From DASRDR01 sp963812945 [NCBI: uncultured Candidatus Rokubacteria bacterium] (GTDB lineage Bacteria; Methylomirabilota; Methylomirabilia; Rokubacteriales), in assembly GCA_963812945.1 (NCBI GenBank), contig CAWEXD010000008.1, positions 372,001-436,000 of the forward strand: DNA of 64,000 nucleotides, read 5' to 3'. Below are positions 19,748-29,942 of the stretch, piece after piece. Both the position numbers and the translations under genes were made by a program. The notes beneath the pieces are model-generated. The model was given only the letters and a program-made list of their open reading frames with translations, searched no databases and was not told where the DNA came from. Each line of letters opens with the position of its first letter. Position 1 is the first letter of the stretch.

Positions 19748-20371
19748 ATGCGATCTGAGCCCCTCGTCCTCGGCATCCTCGCCTCGGGTCGGGGGTCGAA
19801 TCTCCAGGCCATCCTCGATGCGATCGCTGCCGGGCGCTGCCCGGCGCGCGTCGCCGTCGTCGTCAGCGACCGGAAGGACGCGCCAGCGCTCGACCGTGCC
19901 CGCCGCGCGGGGATCCGGGCCGCGCATCTCGATCCCCACGCCTTCCCGGACCGGGTCACCTTCGACGGGGCGGTTGCGGCCGTCCTCGACGAGCACGGTG
20001 TCGAGCTCGTATGCCTCGCCGGGTACATGCGGGTCTTGTCGCCGGAGGTCGTTCGCCGCTACCGGGCGCGGATCCTGAACGTCCACCCGGCCTTGTTGCC
20101 CGCGTTCCCCGGGCTCCACGCCCAGCGCCAGGCGCTCGAGCGCGGTGTCAGGGTGGCGGGCGCGACCGTTCACGTGGTCGACGAGGGCGTGGACACGGGC
20201 CCGATCGTGCTGCAGGGGGCGGTTCCCGTGCTGGACGGTGATACGGAGGAGACGCTCTCCGCGCGGATCCTCGTCGAGGAGCACCGGCTCTACCCGGAGG
20301 CGATCCGCCTTTTCGCCGAGGGCCGAGTGGAGGTGACCGGGCGCCGCGTGCGAGTGCGTGGGGAGCCGTGA
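19748..20371 (+). CDS. purN: Phosphoribosylglycinamide formyltransferase
   Basis: PurN transfers a formyl group from 10-formyl-THF to GAR (purine step 3). It has 207 residues, the usual length. The N-terminal ILASGRGSNLQAILDAI binds the GAR phosphate. The catalytic Asn-His-Asp set is visible in ILNVHPALLPAFPG (Asn, His) and DEGVDTGPIV (Asp). It opens the second purine cluster (purN-purH-MerR/TPR-purD-tsaC), 16 kb downstream of purM. A -10-like TAGAAT sits almost on the start codon and no Shine-Dalgarno is evident. Confidence 0.95.
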   Translation: MRSEPLVLGILASGRGSNLQAILDAIAAGRCPARVAVVVSDRKDAPALDRARRAGIRAAHLDPHAFPDRVTFDGAVAAVLDEHGVELVCLAGYMRVLSPEVVRRYRARILNVHPALLPAFPGLHAQRQALERGVRVAGATVHVVDEGVDTGPIVLQGAVPVLDGDTEETLSARILVEEHRLYPEAIRLFAEGRVEVTGRRVRVRGEP

Positions 20372-20407
20372 GCTGGATCGGTCCGCGTGCGGAACTCGGG
20401 TAGCCCG

Positions 20408-22003
20408 GTGAGCGAGGTTCGCCGAGCCCTCCTCTCTGTCTCCGACAAGACCGGGCTGATCGACTTCGCGCGCGGCCTGGCCGGCCTGGGCGTCGAGCTC
20501 CTGTCCACCGGAGGGACGGCCAAGGCACTCGCGGCCGCCGGGCTCACCGTTCGTGAGGTGGCCGACGTGACGGGATTCCCCGAGATGCTCGACGGTCGCG
20601 TGAAGACCCTTCACCCGGCGATCCACGGCGGCATCCTCGCCCGCCGAGACCTCCCGGCACACGAGGAGGCCCTCCAGCGACACGGGATCGGTCAGATCGA
20701 CCTGGTTGCCGTGAACCTCTACCCGTTCGAGAAGACGGTCGCGCAGGCCGGCGTGCCCTTCGAGGACGCCGTCGAGCAAATCGATGTCGGCGGCCCCGCC
20801 ATGATCCGCGCGGCCGCGAAGAACCACGCGGGTGTCGTGGTCCTGATCGATCCGGCTCAGTACGAGTCCGTCCTGGAGGAGCTGCGCCGGTCGGGCGGGA
20901 CCGTGTCGGCGGGCACGAGGCAGCGGCTGGCGCTCGAGGCGTTTCGCCGGACGGCCCAGTATGACGCGGCCATCGCCGCCTGGCTGCGGGCGCCCGCGCC
21001 GCTGGCGACCCCGGCCACCGCCGACCCGGTGCGCTTTCCGCCGGTGATCCGCCTGGAGGCCGAGCGCGTCGCGGCGCTCCGCTACGGCGAGAACCCGCAC
21101 CAGCAGGCCGCGTTCTACCGGCCGCTGGGCGCGACGCTGGCGGGTGGCGGCCTCGGCGCGCTCCGCCGGCTCCACGGGCCCGAGCTCTCGTACAACAACC
21201 TCCTGGACCTGGCCGGGGGGCTGGGACTCCTCCTCGAGTTCTCCGAGCCCGCGGCCGTCGTCGTCAAGCACACGAACCCCTGCGGCGCCGCCGTCGGTCC
21301 CGACGTCGTGGCGGCCTTCGAGCGCGCCCGAGCGTCCGATCCCGTCTCCATCTATGGGGGGATCGTGGGCGTCAACCGGCCCGTGGACCGGCGCCTGGTC
21401 GACACCCTGGCCGGGATCCTGCTCGAGATCCTCTTCGCGCCGTCGTTCGAGCCGGATGCCCTCGACGAGCTCAGGCGCACCAAGAAGAAGCTGCGCGTGC
21501 TCGAGGTTTCCCTGGGGCGGCCTCCGGCCGGTCCGCCCGTCCTCGAGGTTCGGAGCGTGCCCGGCGGGATCCTGATCCAGGAGGCGGACCTGGTCGCCCT
21601 CGATCCGGTCACGCTTCACGTGGCCAGCCGGCGCCAGCCGACACCCGCCGAGTGGCGCGCCCTTCGCTTCGCCTGGAAGGTGGCCAAGCACGTGAAGTCC
21701 AATGCCATCGTGCTGGCCACCGAGGACCAGGTGCTGGGTGTCGGGGCGGGACAGATGAGCCGGGTCGACGCGGCGCGGCTCGCGGTGATGCGAGGCCGCG
21801 AGCACGGTCACAAGCTGGCCGGCGCCGCGGTCGCGTCGGACGCCTTCTTTCCGTTTCGCGACGGGCTCGACGTCGTCGCCGAGGCCGGCGCCACCGCCGC
21901 CATCCATCCGGGCGGCTCGATCCGGGACGAGGAGATCGTGGCGGCCGCCAACGAGCACGGCATGGCGATGGTCACGACCGGGATTCGCCACTTCAAGCAT
22001 TGA
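20408..22003 (+). CDS. purH: Bifunctional AICAR formyltransferase / IMP cyclohydrolase
   Basis: PurH performs the last two steps to IMP. I favour the GTG at 20408 ([16 protein letters not shown], 531 residues), because homologues begin a few residues before [14 protein letters not shown] at 20387 would add seven residues. The N-terminal MGS-like cyclohydrolase domain shows [13 protein letters not shown] and [20 protein letters not shown]. The C-terminal transformylase has the Lys-His pair in [14 protein letters not shown], plus [14 protein letters not shown] and [19 protein letters not shown]. The stop overlaps the TTG start of the next gene. Confidence 0.95.
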   Translation: MSEVRRALLSVSDKTGLIDFARGLAGLGVELLSTGGTAKALAAAGLTVREVADVTGFPEMLDGRVKTLHPAIHGGILARRDLPAHEEALQRHGIGQIDLVAVNLYPFEKTVAQAGVPFEDAVEQIDVGGPAMIRAAAKNHAGVVVLIDPAQYESVLEELRRSGGTVSAGTRQRLALEAFRRTAQYDAAIAAWLRAPAPLATPATADPVRFPPVIRLEAERVAALRYGENPHQQAAFYRPLGATLAGGGLGALRRLHGPELSYNNLLDLAGGLGLLLEFSEPAAVVVKHTNPCGAAVGPDVVAAFERARASDPVSIYGGIVGVNRPVDRRLVDTLAGILLEILFAPSFEPDALDELRRTKKKLRVLEVSLGRPPAGPPVLEVRSVPGGILIQEADLVALDPVTLHVASRRQPTPAEWRALRFAWKVAKHVKSNAIVLATEDQVLGVGAGQMSRVDAARLAVMRGREHGHKLAGAAVASDAFFPFRDGLDVVAEAGATAAIHPGGSIRDEEIVAAANEHGMAMVTTGIRHFKH

Positions 22004-22908
22004 CCGCGCCCGCGCCCGGCTGGGTCCTTACGGAGCGGGACGTGGTCCGGCTCCTGGCCCTGACGCCCCGCCGCACCGATCAGCTCCGGCGGCTCGAGCT
22101 CCTCCACGCGTCCGACCGGCCCGACCAGTACAGCTTTCGGGACCTGGTGGCGCTGCGGGTCGCGCGGACGCTCCTCGACCAGGGCGTGACGGTCCGCCGG
22201 ATCCGCCGGGCGCTCGACTCGCTTCGCCGGCTGGATCCGGCGTCGGAGGTTCCGCTCGCCGAGCTGCGAGTCACCGTCCGCGACGGCGAGATCTTCATCG
22301 AGCGCGACGCCCGGCTGCTCGAGCCGTCCGGTCAGATCGTGATGGAGTTCTCCGAGAAGGGGCTCGCGGAGGACGCCCGCGATACCGTGCTCCGCGGCCT
22401 GGTGCGGCCGCTCGCGCGGCCGGGCGGCGAGGCGGAGCGCTGGTTCGAACTCGCGTCCGAGCTGGACGGCGACCCGGCCCAGTGGGCGCAGGCGGTGGAC
22501 GCGTACCAGCGCGTGACCACGCTGGCCCCGGACCACGGCGCGGCCTGGAACAACCTGGGCCTCCTCCAGCACCGGATGGGCCGGTACGAGGACGCGCGGC
22601 GACACTACGAGGTGGCCCTCGTCGCGGATCCCACGCTGGCCGAGGCGGCCTACAACCTGGGATCGCTTCACGACGACCTCGGCGACCCGACGCAGGCCAC
22701 GCTCTGGTACCGCCGCGCGCTCGAGATCCGCCCCGACTACGCCGACGCGCACTTCAACCTCGCGTCCGCGCTCGAGCGGGCCGGGGACGCCCGGGCGGCG
22801 CGGCGGCACTGGACGCGCTACCTCGAGCTGGACCCGGACAGCCGCTGGGCCGAGATCGCGCGGGGGTGGGTGAGCGGGGAGGCGGGGAGCGCGGGGACGC
22901 CCGAATGA
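22000..22908 (+). CDS. MerR-type HTH protein fused to TPR repeats
   Basis: This 302-residue protein starts with TTG, overlapping the purH stop (ATTGA). Residues about 8-70 form a MerR-like winged helix ([54 protein letters not shown]). From about 160 to 290 there are at least three TPR units ([62 protein letters not shown]). No metal- or drug-binding Cys is evident. It is embedded in the purine operon with coupled translation, so a regulatory or scaffold role linked to that operon is inferred. Binding partner and target are unknown. Confidence 0.85.
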   Translation: MTAPAPGWVLTERDVVRLLALTPRRTDQLRRLELLHASDRPDQYSFRDLVALRVARTLLDQGVTVRRIRRALDSLRRLDPASEVPLAELRVTVRDGEIFIERDARLLEPSGQIVMEFSEKGLAEDARDTVLRGLVRPLARPGGEAERWFELASELDGDPAQWAQAVDAYQRVTTLAPDHGAAWNNLGLLQHRMGRYEDARRHYEVALVADPTLAEAAYNLGSLHDDLGDPTQATLWYRRALEIRPDYADAHFNLASALERAGDARAARRHWTRYLELDPDSRWAEIARGWVSGEAGSAGTPE

Positions 22909-22948
22909 CCGGAGCGGCGCACGGCCGTCCGGGTCGCGCAGAAGCCGG

Positions 22949-24253
22949 ATGGCCGGCCTGAGGGTCCTCGTCGTCGGCGGCGGCGGCCGCGAGCACGCCC
23001 TCGCCTGGAAGCTCGCTCAGAGCCCGAGGCTCGGGACGCTCTACGCGGTGCCGGGCAACCCCGGCATCGCGCGCGTCGCCCAGTGCGTGCCCGTCCGGGC
23101 CGACGACATCGCGGCGGTCGCCGATCTCGCCGATCGGGAGCGCATCGATCTGACGGTGGTTGGCCCGGAAACGCCGCTCGCCCTCGGCCTGGCCGATCTC
23201 CTCGAGGCCCGCGGCCGCCCGATCTTCGGCCCGTCGGGCGCCGCGGCCGCGCTGGAGAGCTCGAAGGTCTTCGCCAAGGAGCTCTTCGCGCGGCACGGGA
23301 TCCCGAGCGCGCGCTTCGGGACCTTCGACGACCCGGGCGCGGCCCGGGCGTTCGTCAGGGAGCTGGGGGACCGGGCGGTGGTCAAGGCTGACGGTCTCGC
23401 CGCCGGCAAGGGGGCGGTCGTCTGCGCGGATACGGCGGAGGCCGATCGCGCCATCGGGGACATGCTCGAGCGCCGGGTCTTCGGCGAGGCGGGCGCGCGC
23501 GTCGTCGTCGAGGAGTTCCTCGAGGGCGAGGAGGTCTCGGTCTTCGCGTTGACCGACGGGCGCACGGTGTGTCCGCTCGCCTCGGCCCAGGACCACAAGG
23601 CCGTCTTCGACGGGGACCGAGGCCCGAACACCGGTGGTATGGGAGCCTACTCGCCGGCCCCCGTGCTCGACGCGGCGCTCGCCGGCGAGGTCGTCCGGAC
23701 CGTGCTCGAGCCCACGATCCGCGCGATGGCCGCGGAGGGCCGCCCCTATCGCGGCGTCCTCTATGCCGGGCTCATGCTGACGGCGGCCGGCGTGCGGGTC
23801 CTCGAGTACAACGTGCGGTTCGGCGACCCGGAGTGCCAGGTCCTCATGCCCCGGCTGGTCGAGGATCTCCTGCCCCTCTGTCAGGCCGTCGCGGAGGGAC
23901 GCGGGCTGCCGACATCGGTGACCTGGCGGCCGGAGGCCGCCGTGTGCGTCGTCCTCGCCTCCGGCGGGTATCCCGGGGAATACGCGACCGGCTTCCCCGT
24001 GGAGGGGCTCGATCGGGCCGAAGCCCACCCGGGTGTCACGGTCTTCCACGCCGGGACCGCGTCGCGCGACGGGCGCCTCCTGACCGCGGGCGGCCGCGTG
24101 CTCGGGGTGAGCGCGCTCGGCGCCGACATTCCCTCCGCCGTCGCCGCCGCCTACGCGGGTGCCGAGGAAATCCGCTTCGACGGCATGCACTACCGCCGTG
24201 ACATCGGCCGCCGCGCCCTCGAGCGCCTGGCCCATCGCGGCCGACCTGGATGA
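22949..24253 (+). CDS. purD: Phosphoribosylamine-glycine ligase (GAR synthetase)
   Basis: PurD ligates glycine to phosphoribosylamine with ATP (purine step 2). It has 434 residues, the usual size. The N domain starts [18 protein letters not shown]. The ATP-grasp core has [36 protein letters not shown] and [17 protein letters not shown], with [20 protein letters not shown] and [15 protein letters not shown] supplying Mg-binding residues. The stop overlaps the ATG of tsaC (ATGA). Confidence 0.96.
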   Translation: MAGLRVLVVGGGGREHALAWKLAQSPRLGTLYAVPGNPGIARVAQCVPVRADDIAAVADLADRERIDLTVVGPETPLALGLADLLEARGRPIFGPSGAAAALESSKVFAKELFARHGIPSARFGTFDDPGAARAFVRELGDRAVVKADGLAAGKGAVVCADTAEADRAIGDMLERRVFGEAGARVVVEEFLEGEEVSVFALTDGRTVCPLASAQDHKAVFDGDRGPNTGGMGAYSPAPVLDAALAGEVVRTVLEPTIRAMAAEGRPYRGVLYAGLMLTAAGVRVLEYNVRFGDPECQVLMPRLVEDLLPLCQAVAEGRGLPTSVTWRPEAAVCVVLASGGYPGEYATGFPVEGLDRAEAHPGVTVFHAGTASRDGRLLTAGGRVLGVSALGADIPSAVAAAYAGAEEIRFDGMHYRRDIGRRALERLAHRGRPG

Positions 24254-24882
24254 GCGCGGCGCGGCTCGTCGTCGACGCGAGCCGGCCGGATCCGGCGGTG
24301 CTCGAGGCGGCCGCCCGTGTCCTGAAGGAGGGCCGGCTCGTCGCGTTCCCGACCGAGACCTTCTATGGTCTCGGCGCTCACGCGCTCGACGCGGCGGCAG
24401 TGGCCCGCATCTTCCGGGCGAAGGGCCGCCCCGGTGACAAGCCCCTCCTGGTGCTCGTCGGCTCCCTCGCGATGGTGGAACGGGTCGCGCGCGAGGTACC
24501 CGACCGGGCGCGCCGGCTGATGGCGAAGTACTGGCCTGGGCCGTTGACGCTCGTCCTGCCGTCACGCGCCGATCTCCCGGCGGCCCTGACGGCGGGCACC
24601 GGGACCATCGGGGTCCGCCTGTCCGGCCACCCGGTGGCCCGCGCTCTCGTCCAGGCCGTCGGCGCTCCGGTCACCGCGCCCAGCGCGAATCCCCACGCCG
24701 GTCCGGCCCCGCGCACTGCCGACGACGTCGTGGCCGCCCTCGGGTCCGGCGTCGACCTCGTCTTGGACGGCGGCCCTACACCGGGTGGCCCCCCGTCGAC
24801 CGTCCTCGACCTCACGGCCGCGCGGCCGGTGCTCCTGCGCCCGGGAGCGGTCGTTCTGGCCCCGGAGGATCTGGATACCTGA
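24250..24882 (+). CDS. tsaC: L-threonylcarbamoyladenylate synthase (Sua5/YrdC/TsaC)
   Basis: This enzyme makes threonylcarbamoyl-AMP from threonine, bicarbonate and ATP for t6A37 modification of ANN-decoding tRNAs. It has 210 residues, the short YrdC/TsaC form without a Sua5 C-terminal domain. Visible motifs are VAFPTETFYGLG, IFRAKGRPGDKPLLVLV (the family's K-R-x-x-x-P-L region), GTIGVRLSGHPVARAL and APSANPHAGPAPRT. Its start overlaps the purD stop by ATGA. Coupling of a tRNA-modification gene to purD may reflect shared ATP demand or simply operon growth. Confidence 0.93.
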   Translation: MSAARLVVDASRPDPAVLEAAARVLKEGRLVAFPTETFYGLGAHALDAAAVARIFRAKGRPGDKPLLVLVGSLAMVERVAREVPDRARRLMAKYWPGPLTLVLPSRADLPAALTAGTGTIGVRLSGHPVARALVQAVGAPVTAPSANPHAGPAPRTADDVVAALGSGVDLVLDGGPTPGGPPSTVLDLTAARPVLLRPGAVVLAPEDLDT

Positions 24883-24913
24883 AACCTCGGTGGCGAGGCA
24901 GGGCGGGTGCTAT

Positions 24914-25159
24914 CATGCGTGCGGTTCGACAGCACATTGCGGATACGTCGGGATCGGTCTCGCCGCACTGCCTGGTCGTCACGAGGACCCTGCGCCCTGC
25001 ACATCGCTTGGCCTGCCCATGGCGGGTGACGTCGTTCCGGTAGACCTCGACACCCCCGAGGACTTCGCGCGCGCCCGCGCCCTCGGGGACCGGCGACCGG
25101 CCGGAGCCGGGCGGGCCTCGTCGGGCCCGGTCCCGGATGGAGACAAGGCGGGCGCTTGA
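24914..25159 (+). pseudogene. Possible remnant of a nucleotidyltransferase gene
   Basis: Between tsaC and the next gene a -10-like TATCAT (24911-24916) precedes an ATG-initiated stretch. A different frame ends with MAGDVVPVDLDTPEDFARAR (from about 25019) and a stop at 25159. The VDLDTPEDFARA pattern is the usual C-terminal tail of MobA/IspD-like nucleotidyltransferases, but the catalytic N-terminus is absent. I read this as the deleted shell of such a gene. The similarity is short, so confidence is low. Confidence 0.3.
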
Positions 25160-25980
25160 GGGACGCGCGCGTCGCTGATCTCGCGCTCGGCTCGCTCCAG
25201 GAGCTGAACAGGCTGCCGTCGCCGCTCCGCGAAGGTCTCTACGGACGAATCATCCCTCCCGAGGTCTGCGCCCGCTACGGTGTCGACCACACGACCGGGC
25301 TCAACGGGGCCGGTCATCGGCTCCTCCGGGTCTTCGCCCCGCCCGAGCAGAGCTGGGCGCGGATCGAGCTTCGCGCCTCTCGCGACGACCGCGACCCGCT
25401 CGTGCTCGTCGACGTCGAGATGGGGCCCTTCGCGGTGCCCGAGCTGTCCTTCGTGCAGGTCACCGATCCCGGCGCGGAGCGCTTCGGGATCGACCGGGAC
25501 GAGGAGGAGCAGGACACGCTCTTCGGAACGGTGACCCGCAACCTTCCCGAGGAACGCCGCGCGCTGGCGGCGGGACTCGCCCCCGGTCAGGTGCGGCGTG
25601 GGTTGCGCCTCCTCGGCCGGGTCCTGGACTCCGTGGAGGACTTCTGCCGGCTGCTCGGGAAGGAGCTGTTCCTGGTGGAGCCCCTCTTCTACCACTCGGC
25701 CCTCTTGTACGAGCGGCACGGCTGTGACTACCTGCTCGGCCGCGAGCTGATGACGACGATCGACGGGGAGTTCCATCCGGGCGGCCGGCTGCATCGGGCG
25801 CTGGACGGCGGCACCGCGTTCCGGGAGCCCGGGTTCGACCGCACGATCCGGGGCCGGAGCTGGGCCGTCCACGACGGCGTTCTCGGCGCGCTCGACGGCA
25901 TGGTGTGGGGCGGGGTGAAGATGTACCGGCTCGTGGGGCGGCCCGCGAGCGTCTCGACGTTTCCCGCCGCACCGTACTGA
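25156..25980 (+). CDS. Conserved hypothetical protein
   Basis: This 274-residue protein starts with TTG at 25156, overlapping the preceding stop. I do not recognise a family. It is soluble, with no signal peptide or membrane segment. It is rich in acidic and aromatic residues, including VDVEMGPFAVPELSFVQVTD, GIDRDEEEQDTLFG and LFLVEPLFYHSALLYERHGC. The composition and codon use match its neighbours, and one strand is clearly favoured, so it is a real gene. The position between purine/tsaC genes and thiI gives no firm clue. Confidence 0.7.
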   Translation: MRDARVADLALGSLQELNRLPSPLREGLYGRIIPPEVCARYGVDHTTGLNGAGHRLLRVFAPPEQSWARIELRASRDDRDPLVLVDVEMGPFAVPELSFVQVTDPGAERFGIDRDEEEQDTLFGTVTRNLPEERRALAAGLAPGQVRRGLRLLGRVLDSVEDFCRLLGKELFLVEPLFYHSALLYERHGCDYLLGRELMTTIDGEFHPGGRLHRALDGGTAFREPGFDRTIRGRSWAVHDGVLGALDGMVWGGVKMYRLVGRPASVSTFPAAPY

Positions 25981-25995
25981 GCTCGCGGCACCGAC

Positions 25996-26130
25996 GTGGC
26001 GAAGAAGAAGGCGCCGCGTCCCGCGCGGCCCCGGAAGCCGATGCCCCGAAAGCCACCGAAGGTCGAGGTTCCCCCGACCGTGTACCGACGGCGCCCCAAG
26101 CACCGCGCCCCGTCCGACGACGGGGCCTGA
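25996..26130 (+). CDS. Small basic Pro/Arg/Lys-rich protein (44 aa)
   Basis: A GTG at 25996 opens a 44-codon frame that fills the gap before thiI. The peptide is VAKKKAPRPARPRKPMPRKP followed by a short linker, PTVYRRRPKHRAPSDDGA. It is strongly basic with PRKP-type repeats, reminiscent of nucleic-acid-binding tails. It ends 19 nt before the thiI ATG. It may be a true small protein or a chance frame in GC-rich DNA; the regular Lys/Arg/Pro pattern favours the first. Confidence 0.4.
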   Translation: MAKKKAPRPARPRKPMPRKPPKVEVPPTVYRRRPKHRAPSDDGA

Positions 26131-26149
26131 GGCCGTGGGCGGGCGGCCG

Positions 26150-27349
26150 ATGTCCTCGTGCGTGGTCGTCCACTACCACGAGATCAGCCTCAAGGGAGGC
26201 AACCGCCCGATGTTCCTCCGGCGCCTGGGGCGAAATCTCCTCCAGGCGACGGCGGGGTGCGGCGTGCGGGGGATCCGGCGGCTCCCGGGCCGCCTCGTCC
26301 TGGACCTCGAGCCGGGCGCGGATCTCGAGGTGATCCGCGAGCGGGTCGCCACCGTGTTCGGCATCGCGTACTTCGCGCCGGCGCTGTCACTGCCGCCGGA
26401 CTGGCCGGCGGTGCAGGCAGCTGTCCTGCAGGTCCTCGAGGGGCGGAGCTTCGAGTCGTTCCGGATCACGGCGCGCCGGACGTTCAAGGTCTTCCCGATG
26501 CCGTCGGACCAGGTGAACCGGGAGCTGGGCGCCCTCGTCCTCCGCCACTTCCCGACGCGCGTGAACCTGACCGAGCCTGCCCTCACCGTGCGGGTCGAGC
26601 TTCTCCCCGGCGAGGCGTTCGTGTTCGTCGACCGCGTGGCGGGACCCGGCGGGCTGCCGGTGGGCGTGTCCGGTCGCGTGGCCGCGCTCCTCTCGGGCGG
26701 GATCGACTCGCCGGTGGCGGCGTGCCGCCTCCAGAAGCGGGGCTGCGAGGTCGAGTTCGTCCATTTCCACTCGGTCCCGTACCTGGCGGACACGTCGCAG
26801 CGAAAGGCGCGGGCCCTCGTCGAGCGCCTCGTGCGCCATCAGTTCTCGGCCCGGCTCTGGCTCGTGCCCTTCGGGGAGATCCAGCGCGAGGTGGTGCTGG
26901 CGGTGCCGGGCCCGCTCCGCGTCGTCGTCTACCGTCGCCTGATGGCGCGGATCGCGGAGGCCATCGCCGCGCGGACCGGCGCCCTCGCCTTGGTCACCGG
27001 CGAGAGCCTCGGTCAGGTGGCGTCGCAGACCCTCGAGAACCTGGCGCGCACGACGGAGGTCGTCTCGATGCCGGTCCTGCGGCCGCTCGTCGGGAGCGAC
27101 AAGGAGGAGATCATCCGCGAGGCCCGGGCGATCGGGACCTACGAGATCTCCATCGAGCCGGACCAGGACTGCTGCACTCTCTTCGTGCCGAAGCACCCCG
27201 ACACGCGCGGGGACCCGGAGACCGTTCGAGCCGCCGAGGAACGGCTCGACGTGGCGCGCCTCGTGGAGGCCGGGGTGGCGGGCGCCGTCACGGAGACGTT
27301 CCGCTTCCCGCCGGCGGAGGCCGCGACGCCGGTCAGCGCCGGAGCGTGA
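26150..27349 (+). CDS. thiI: tRNA 4-thiouridine synthetase / thiamine sulfurtransferase ThiI
   Basis: ThiI adenylates U8 of tRNA and inserts sulfur, and supplies sulfur for the thiamine thiazole. I chose the ATG at 26150 (399 residues), as homologues start shortly before HEISLKGGNR; a GTG at 26135 adds five residues. An N-terminal ferredoxin-like/THUMP region (about 1-165) is followed by the PP-loop ATPase with ALLSGGIDSPVAA near residue 185. The C-terminal DCCTLFVPKHPDTRG holds the conserved cysteines of this clade. There is no rhodanese domain, so this is the short form. Confidence 0.93.
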   Translation: MSSCVVVHYHEISLKGGNRPMFLRRLGRNLLQATAGCGVRGIRRLPGRLVLDLEPGADLEVIRERVATVFGIAYFAPALSLPPDWPAVQAAVLQVLEGRSFESFRITARRTFKVFPMPSDQVNRELGALVLRHFPTRVNLTEPALTVRVELLPGEAFVFVDRVAGPGGLPVGVSGRVAALLSGGIDSPVAACRLQKRGCEVEFVHFHSVPYLADTSQRKARALVERLVRHQFSARLWLVPFGEIQREVVLAVPGPLRVVVYRRLMARIAEAIAARTGALALVTGESLGQVASQTLENLARTTEVVSMPVLRPLVGSDKEEIIREARAIGTYEISIEPDQDCCTLFVPKHPDTRGDPETVRAAEERLDVARLVEAGVAGAVTETFRFPPAEAATPVSAGA

Positions 27350-28193
27350 GGCCCGCCACCGCGGACACGAGGAGCCCGGCGCCGAGCACGCCCGCCGTTC
27401 CCAGCCGATCGCCGAAGAAGAGAACCCCGAGGAGCGTCGCCGTCAGGGGCTCGACCAGCGTCAGCACGCCGGAGACAGTGATCGGCGTCGTCCGCAGCCC
27501 GATGACGTACAGGATGTACGCCGCGGCGGTCGGCACCACCCCGAGGTAGGCGAGGAGGACCCAGGCCCGCGCGTCAGCCGAGGGCCACTCCACGAGGAGC
27601 ACGGGGAGGAGGGAGAGCGCCGAGACGGAGAAGGTGAGCGCGGCGACGGTCAGCGGCGGCACGCGCCCGAGGACGTCCTTCACCATCACGGCGTACGTGG
27701 CGTACGAGATGCCGCCCCCCAGCGCCAGCCCGACGCCCGCCAGGAAGCCGGCGGGAAGCCGCCCGAATCCGTGGGGCCCGACCGTGAGGAGCGCGGCCCC
27801 CGTGATCCCCGCGAGCATGGCGCCCCACGTCCGCCCGTCGATGCGCTCGCCCAGGAACACGGCCGCCAGGATCACGATGAAGAGCGGCGCGCTGCAGATC
27901 GCGATCAGGGATCCGACCGCGACCGACGTCTTCGCCACGCCCCAGAAGTAGCAGGCCTGGAACGCTCCCATCGCGATCCCCGCGACGAGGAGGCGGTCGC
28001 GATCCCCGCGCGCCGGCAGCCGGATCGGGCCGCCGAGCCACCGCGCGGCCAGACAGAGGCACGGCGCCGCGATGGCGACGCGGATCAGGCCCACGAGCAG
28101 GGGAGACATCGGCGAGCCGGCGGCGACCAGCTTCATCGTCGCCCCGGTCGTGCCCCACGTCATGGCGGCGGCGACGATCAGGAGGAATCCCAT
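27333..28193 (-). CDS. EamA/DMT-family transporter
   Basis: This 286-residue membrane protein has ten hydrophobic segments in two EamA halves. Conserved features include [16 protein letters not shown] near the N-terminus, [20 protein letters not shown] at the end of half one, and [20 protein letters not shown] at the end of half two. Such proteins export or import metabolites such as amino acids or nucleosides; the substrate cannot be read from sequence. The gene converges on thiI and overlaps its 3' end by 17 nt. It diverges from purE. Confidence 0.88.
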   Translation of the reverse strand: MGFLLIVAAAMTWGTTGATMKLVAAGSPMSPLLVGLIRVAIAAPCLCLAARWLGGPIRLPARGDRDRLLVAGIAMGAFQACYFWGVAKTSVAVGSLIAICSAPLFIVILAAVFLGERIDGRTWGAMLAGITGAALLTVGPHGFGRLPAGFLAGVGLALGGGISYATYAVMVKDVLGRVPPLTVAALTFSVSALSLLPVLLVEWPSADARAWVLLAYLGVVPTAAAYILYVIGLRTTPITVSGVLTLVEPLTATLLGVLFFGDRLGTAGVLGAGLLVSAVAGLTLRR

Positions 28194-28200
28194 CCCGCGC

Positions 28201-28206
28201 TATACT
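28201..28206 (+). promoter_or_regulatory. -10 element of the purE-purK operon
   Basis: TATACT lies in the divergent gap, 19 nt before the purE ATG at 28226. It predicts a short leader of about a dozen bases. Confidence 0.45.
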
Positions 28207-28225
28207 ACGGCGCGGAGCGCCTCCG

Positions 28226-28795
28226 ATGCCCCCTGTGTCGAGAAAGCGCGGCGACGCGCGGCCCCTGGTCGGCGTGATCATGGGCTCCCGGTCCGACTGG
28301 GAGACGATGGCGCACGCCACCGCCACGCTCGAGGTGCTGGGCGTTCCCTACGAGGTACGCATCGTCTCGGCCCACCGGACGCCCGATCTCCTCTTCGAGT
28401 ACGCCGACTCGGCCGCCCGCCGCGGGCTCGAGGTGATCATCGCGGCCGCCGGCGGGGCGGCGCACCTGCCCGGGATGACCGCCGCGAAGACGCCCTTGCC
28501 CGTGCTCGGCGTGCCGGTCGAGTCGCGCACGCTCAGCGGGCTCGACTCTCTGCTCTCCATCGTCCAGATGCCGGCCGGCGTGCCGGTGGGGACGCTCGCC
28601 ATCGGCCGGGCAGGGGCCGTCAACGCAGCGATCCTCGCGGCCTCGATCCTGGGAGCAAAGCACCCGCGCTTCCGCGAGGCGGTGGAGCGTTTCCGGGCCC
28701 GGCAGACGCAGGCGGTGCTCGACTCGCCCGATCCCCGCACCGCGCCGCCGTCCGCCGGCACGCCGCCGCGCCCCGTCGCCCCCCGGCGCCCGTGA
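28226..28795 (+). CDS. purE: 5-(carboxyamino)imidazole ribonucleotide mutase
   Basis: This class I PurE moves the N5-carboxyl group of N5-CAIR to C4. It has 189 residues. The core (about 14-170) shows [27 protein letters not shown] with the catalytic His, [14 protein letters not shown] and [14 protein letters not shown] Pro/Arg-rich tail of about 20 residues follows the domain. The stop overlaps the purK GTG (GTGA). Together with PurK it makes the two-step, ATP-dependent carboxylation route. Confidence 0.95.
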   Translation: MPPVSRKRGDARPLVGVIMGSRSDWETMAHATATLEVLGVPYEVRIVSAHRTPDLLFEYADSAARRGLEVIIAAAGGAAHLPGMTAAKTPLPVLGVPVESRTLSGLDSLLSIVQMPAGVPVGTLAIGRAGAVNAAILAASILGAKHPRFREAVERFRARQTQAVLDSPDPRTAPPSAGTPPRPVAPRRP

Positions 28796-29901
28796 GGGTC
28801 GGCGTCCTCGGCGGGGGCCAGCTCGGCTGGATGCTGGCTCGAGCCGGCGATCCCATCGGGATCCGCTGCCGGTTCCTCGACCCGTCGCCCGAGGCGCCGG
28901 CCGGTCGCGCGGGCGAGCTGGTCGTGGGCGCGTACGACGATCCCGTGGCGCTCGGACGCTTCGCGCAGGGGCTCGCGCTCGCGACGTACGAGTTCGAGAA
29001 CGTCCCCGTCGGGACCGCCCGCGGGCTCGCCGAGCGTCTCACCGTGCTGCCTCCTCCTCGCGCGCTCGAGGTGGCCCAGGACCGGCTGACGGAGAAGCAG
29101 TTCTTCGAGTCGGTCGACATCCCCGTGCCGCCGTGGCGCCCCGCGGCGAGCCTCGTCGATCTCGACCGCGCCGTCGCCGAGCTCGGATGCCCGGCGGTGC
29201 TCAAGACGCGGCGCCTCGGCTACGACGGCAAAGGGCAGGAGGTGATCCGGGCGGCCGGCGAGGTCGAGCGCGCGTGGACTCGGCTCGGCGGCGTCCCGCT
29301 GGTGCTCGAGGCCTTCGTGCGCTTCGACCGCGAGCTCTCGGTCCTGGCCGTCCGGGGGCGGGACGGTGTCACGGCCTGCTACCCCCTCGTCGAGAATCTT
29401 CACGCCGGCGGCATCCTGCGGCGGAGCCTCGCCCCCGCGCCGGGCGTGTCCTCGATGCTCCAGGCCCAGGCGGAGTCGCATGCGCGACGGGTTCTGGACG
29501 CGCTCGGCTACGTCGGGGTTCTGGCCATCGAGTTGTTCCAGGTCGGCGATCGTCTCCTCGCCAACGAGATGGCGCCGCGCGTCCACAACTCGGGGCACTG
29601 GACGATCGAGGGGGCGGAGACGAGCCAGTTCGAGAACCACCTGCGGGCGGTTGCGGGCCTCCCGCTCGGCCCCACGGCGCCGCGTGGCGTGAGCGCGATG
29701 CTGAACCTGATCGGCGCGGTCCCAGACACCGACGCGGTGCTCGCCGTTCCTGGCGCCCACATGCATCTCTACGGGAAAGCCCCGCGTCCCGGCCGAAAGC
29801 TCGGTCACGTGACGCTGCGAGCCGATGACACGGCGCGGCTCGACCGGCTTCGCGCCCGGCTGGAGCCCCTGATTCCGCCGGATTCGCCTGAGGGCGCCTG
29901 A
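28792..29901 (+). CDS. purK: N5-carboxyaminoimidazole ribonucleotide synthase
   Basis: PurK carboxylates AIR with bicarbonate and ATP to give N5-CAIR. The GTG at 28792 overlaps the purE stop and begins [19 protein letters not shown], exactly where PurK proteins start, giving 369 residues. The ATP-grasp domain includes [33 protein letters not shown] and [20 protein letters not shown]. It is translationally coupled to purE. Confidence 0.95.
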   Translation: MRVGVLGGGQLGWMLARAGDPIGIRCRFLDPSPEAPAGRAGELVVGAYDDPVALGRFAQGLALATYEFENVPVGTARGLAERLTVLPPPRALEVAQDRLTEKQFFESVDIPVPPWRPAASLVDLDRAVAELGCPAVLKTRRLGYDGKGQEVIRAAGEVERAWTRLGGVPLVLEAFVRFDRELSVLAVRGRDGVTACYPLVENLHAGGILRRSLAPAPGVSSMLQAQAESHARRVLDALGYVGVLAIELFQVGDRLLANEMAPRVHNSGHWTIEGAETSQFENHLRAVAGLPLGPTAPRGVSAMLNLIGAVPDTDAVLAVPGAHMHLYGKAPRPGRKLGHVTLRADDTARLDRLRARLEPLIPPDSPEGA

Positions 29902-29942
29902 CCGCCACGCCGACCGGCACCCCCCATCGACCCGGAGACGCC

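Noticed and set aside
19340-22000. 886-codon minus-strand frame opposite purN and purH
   Set aside because: It spans several real plus-strand genes and intergenic promoters, with no recognisable domain.
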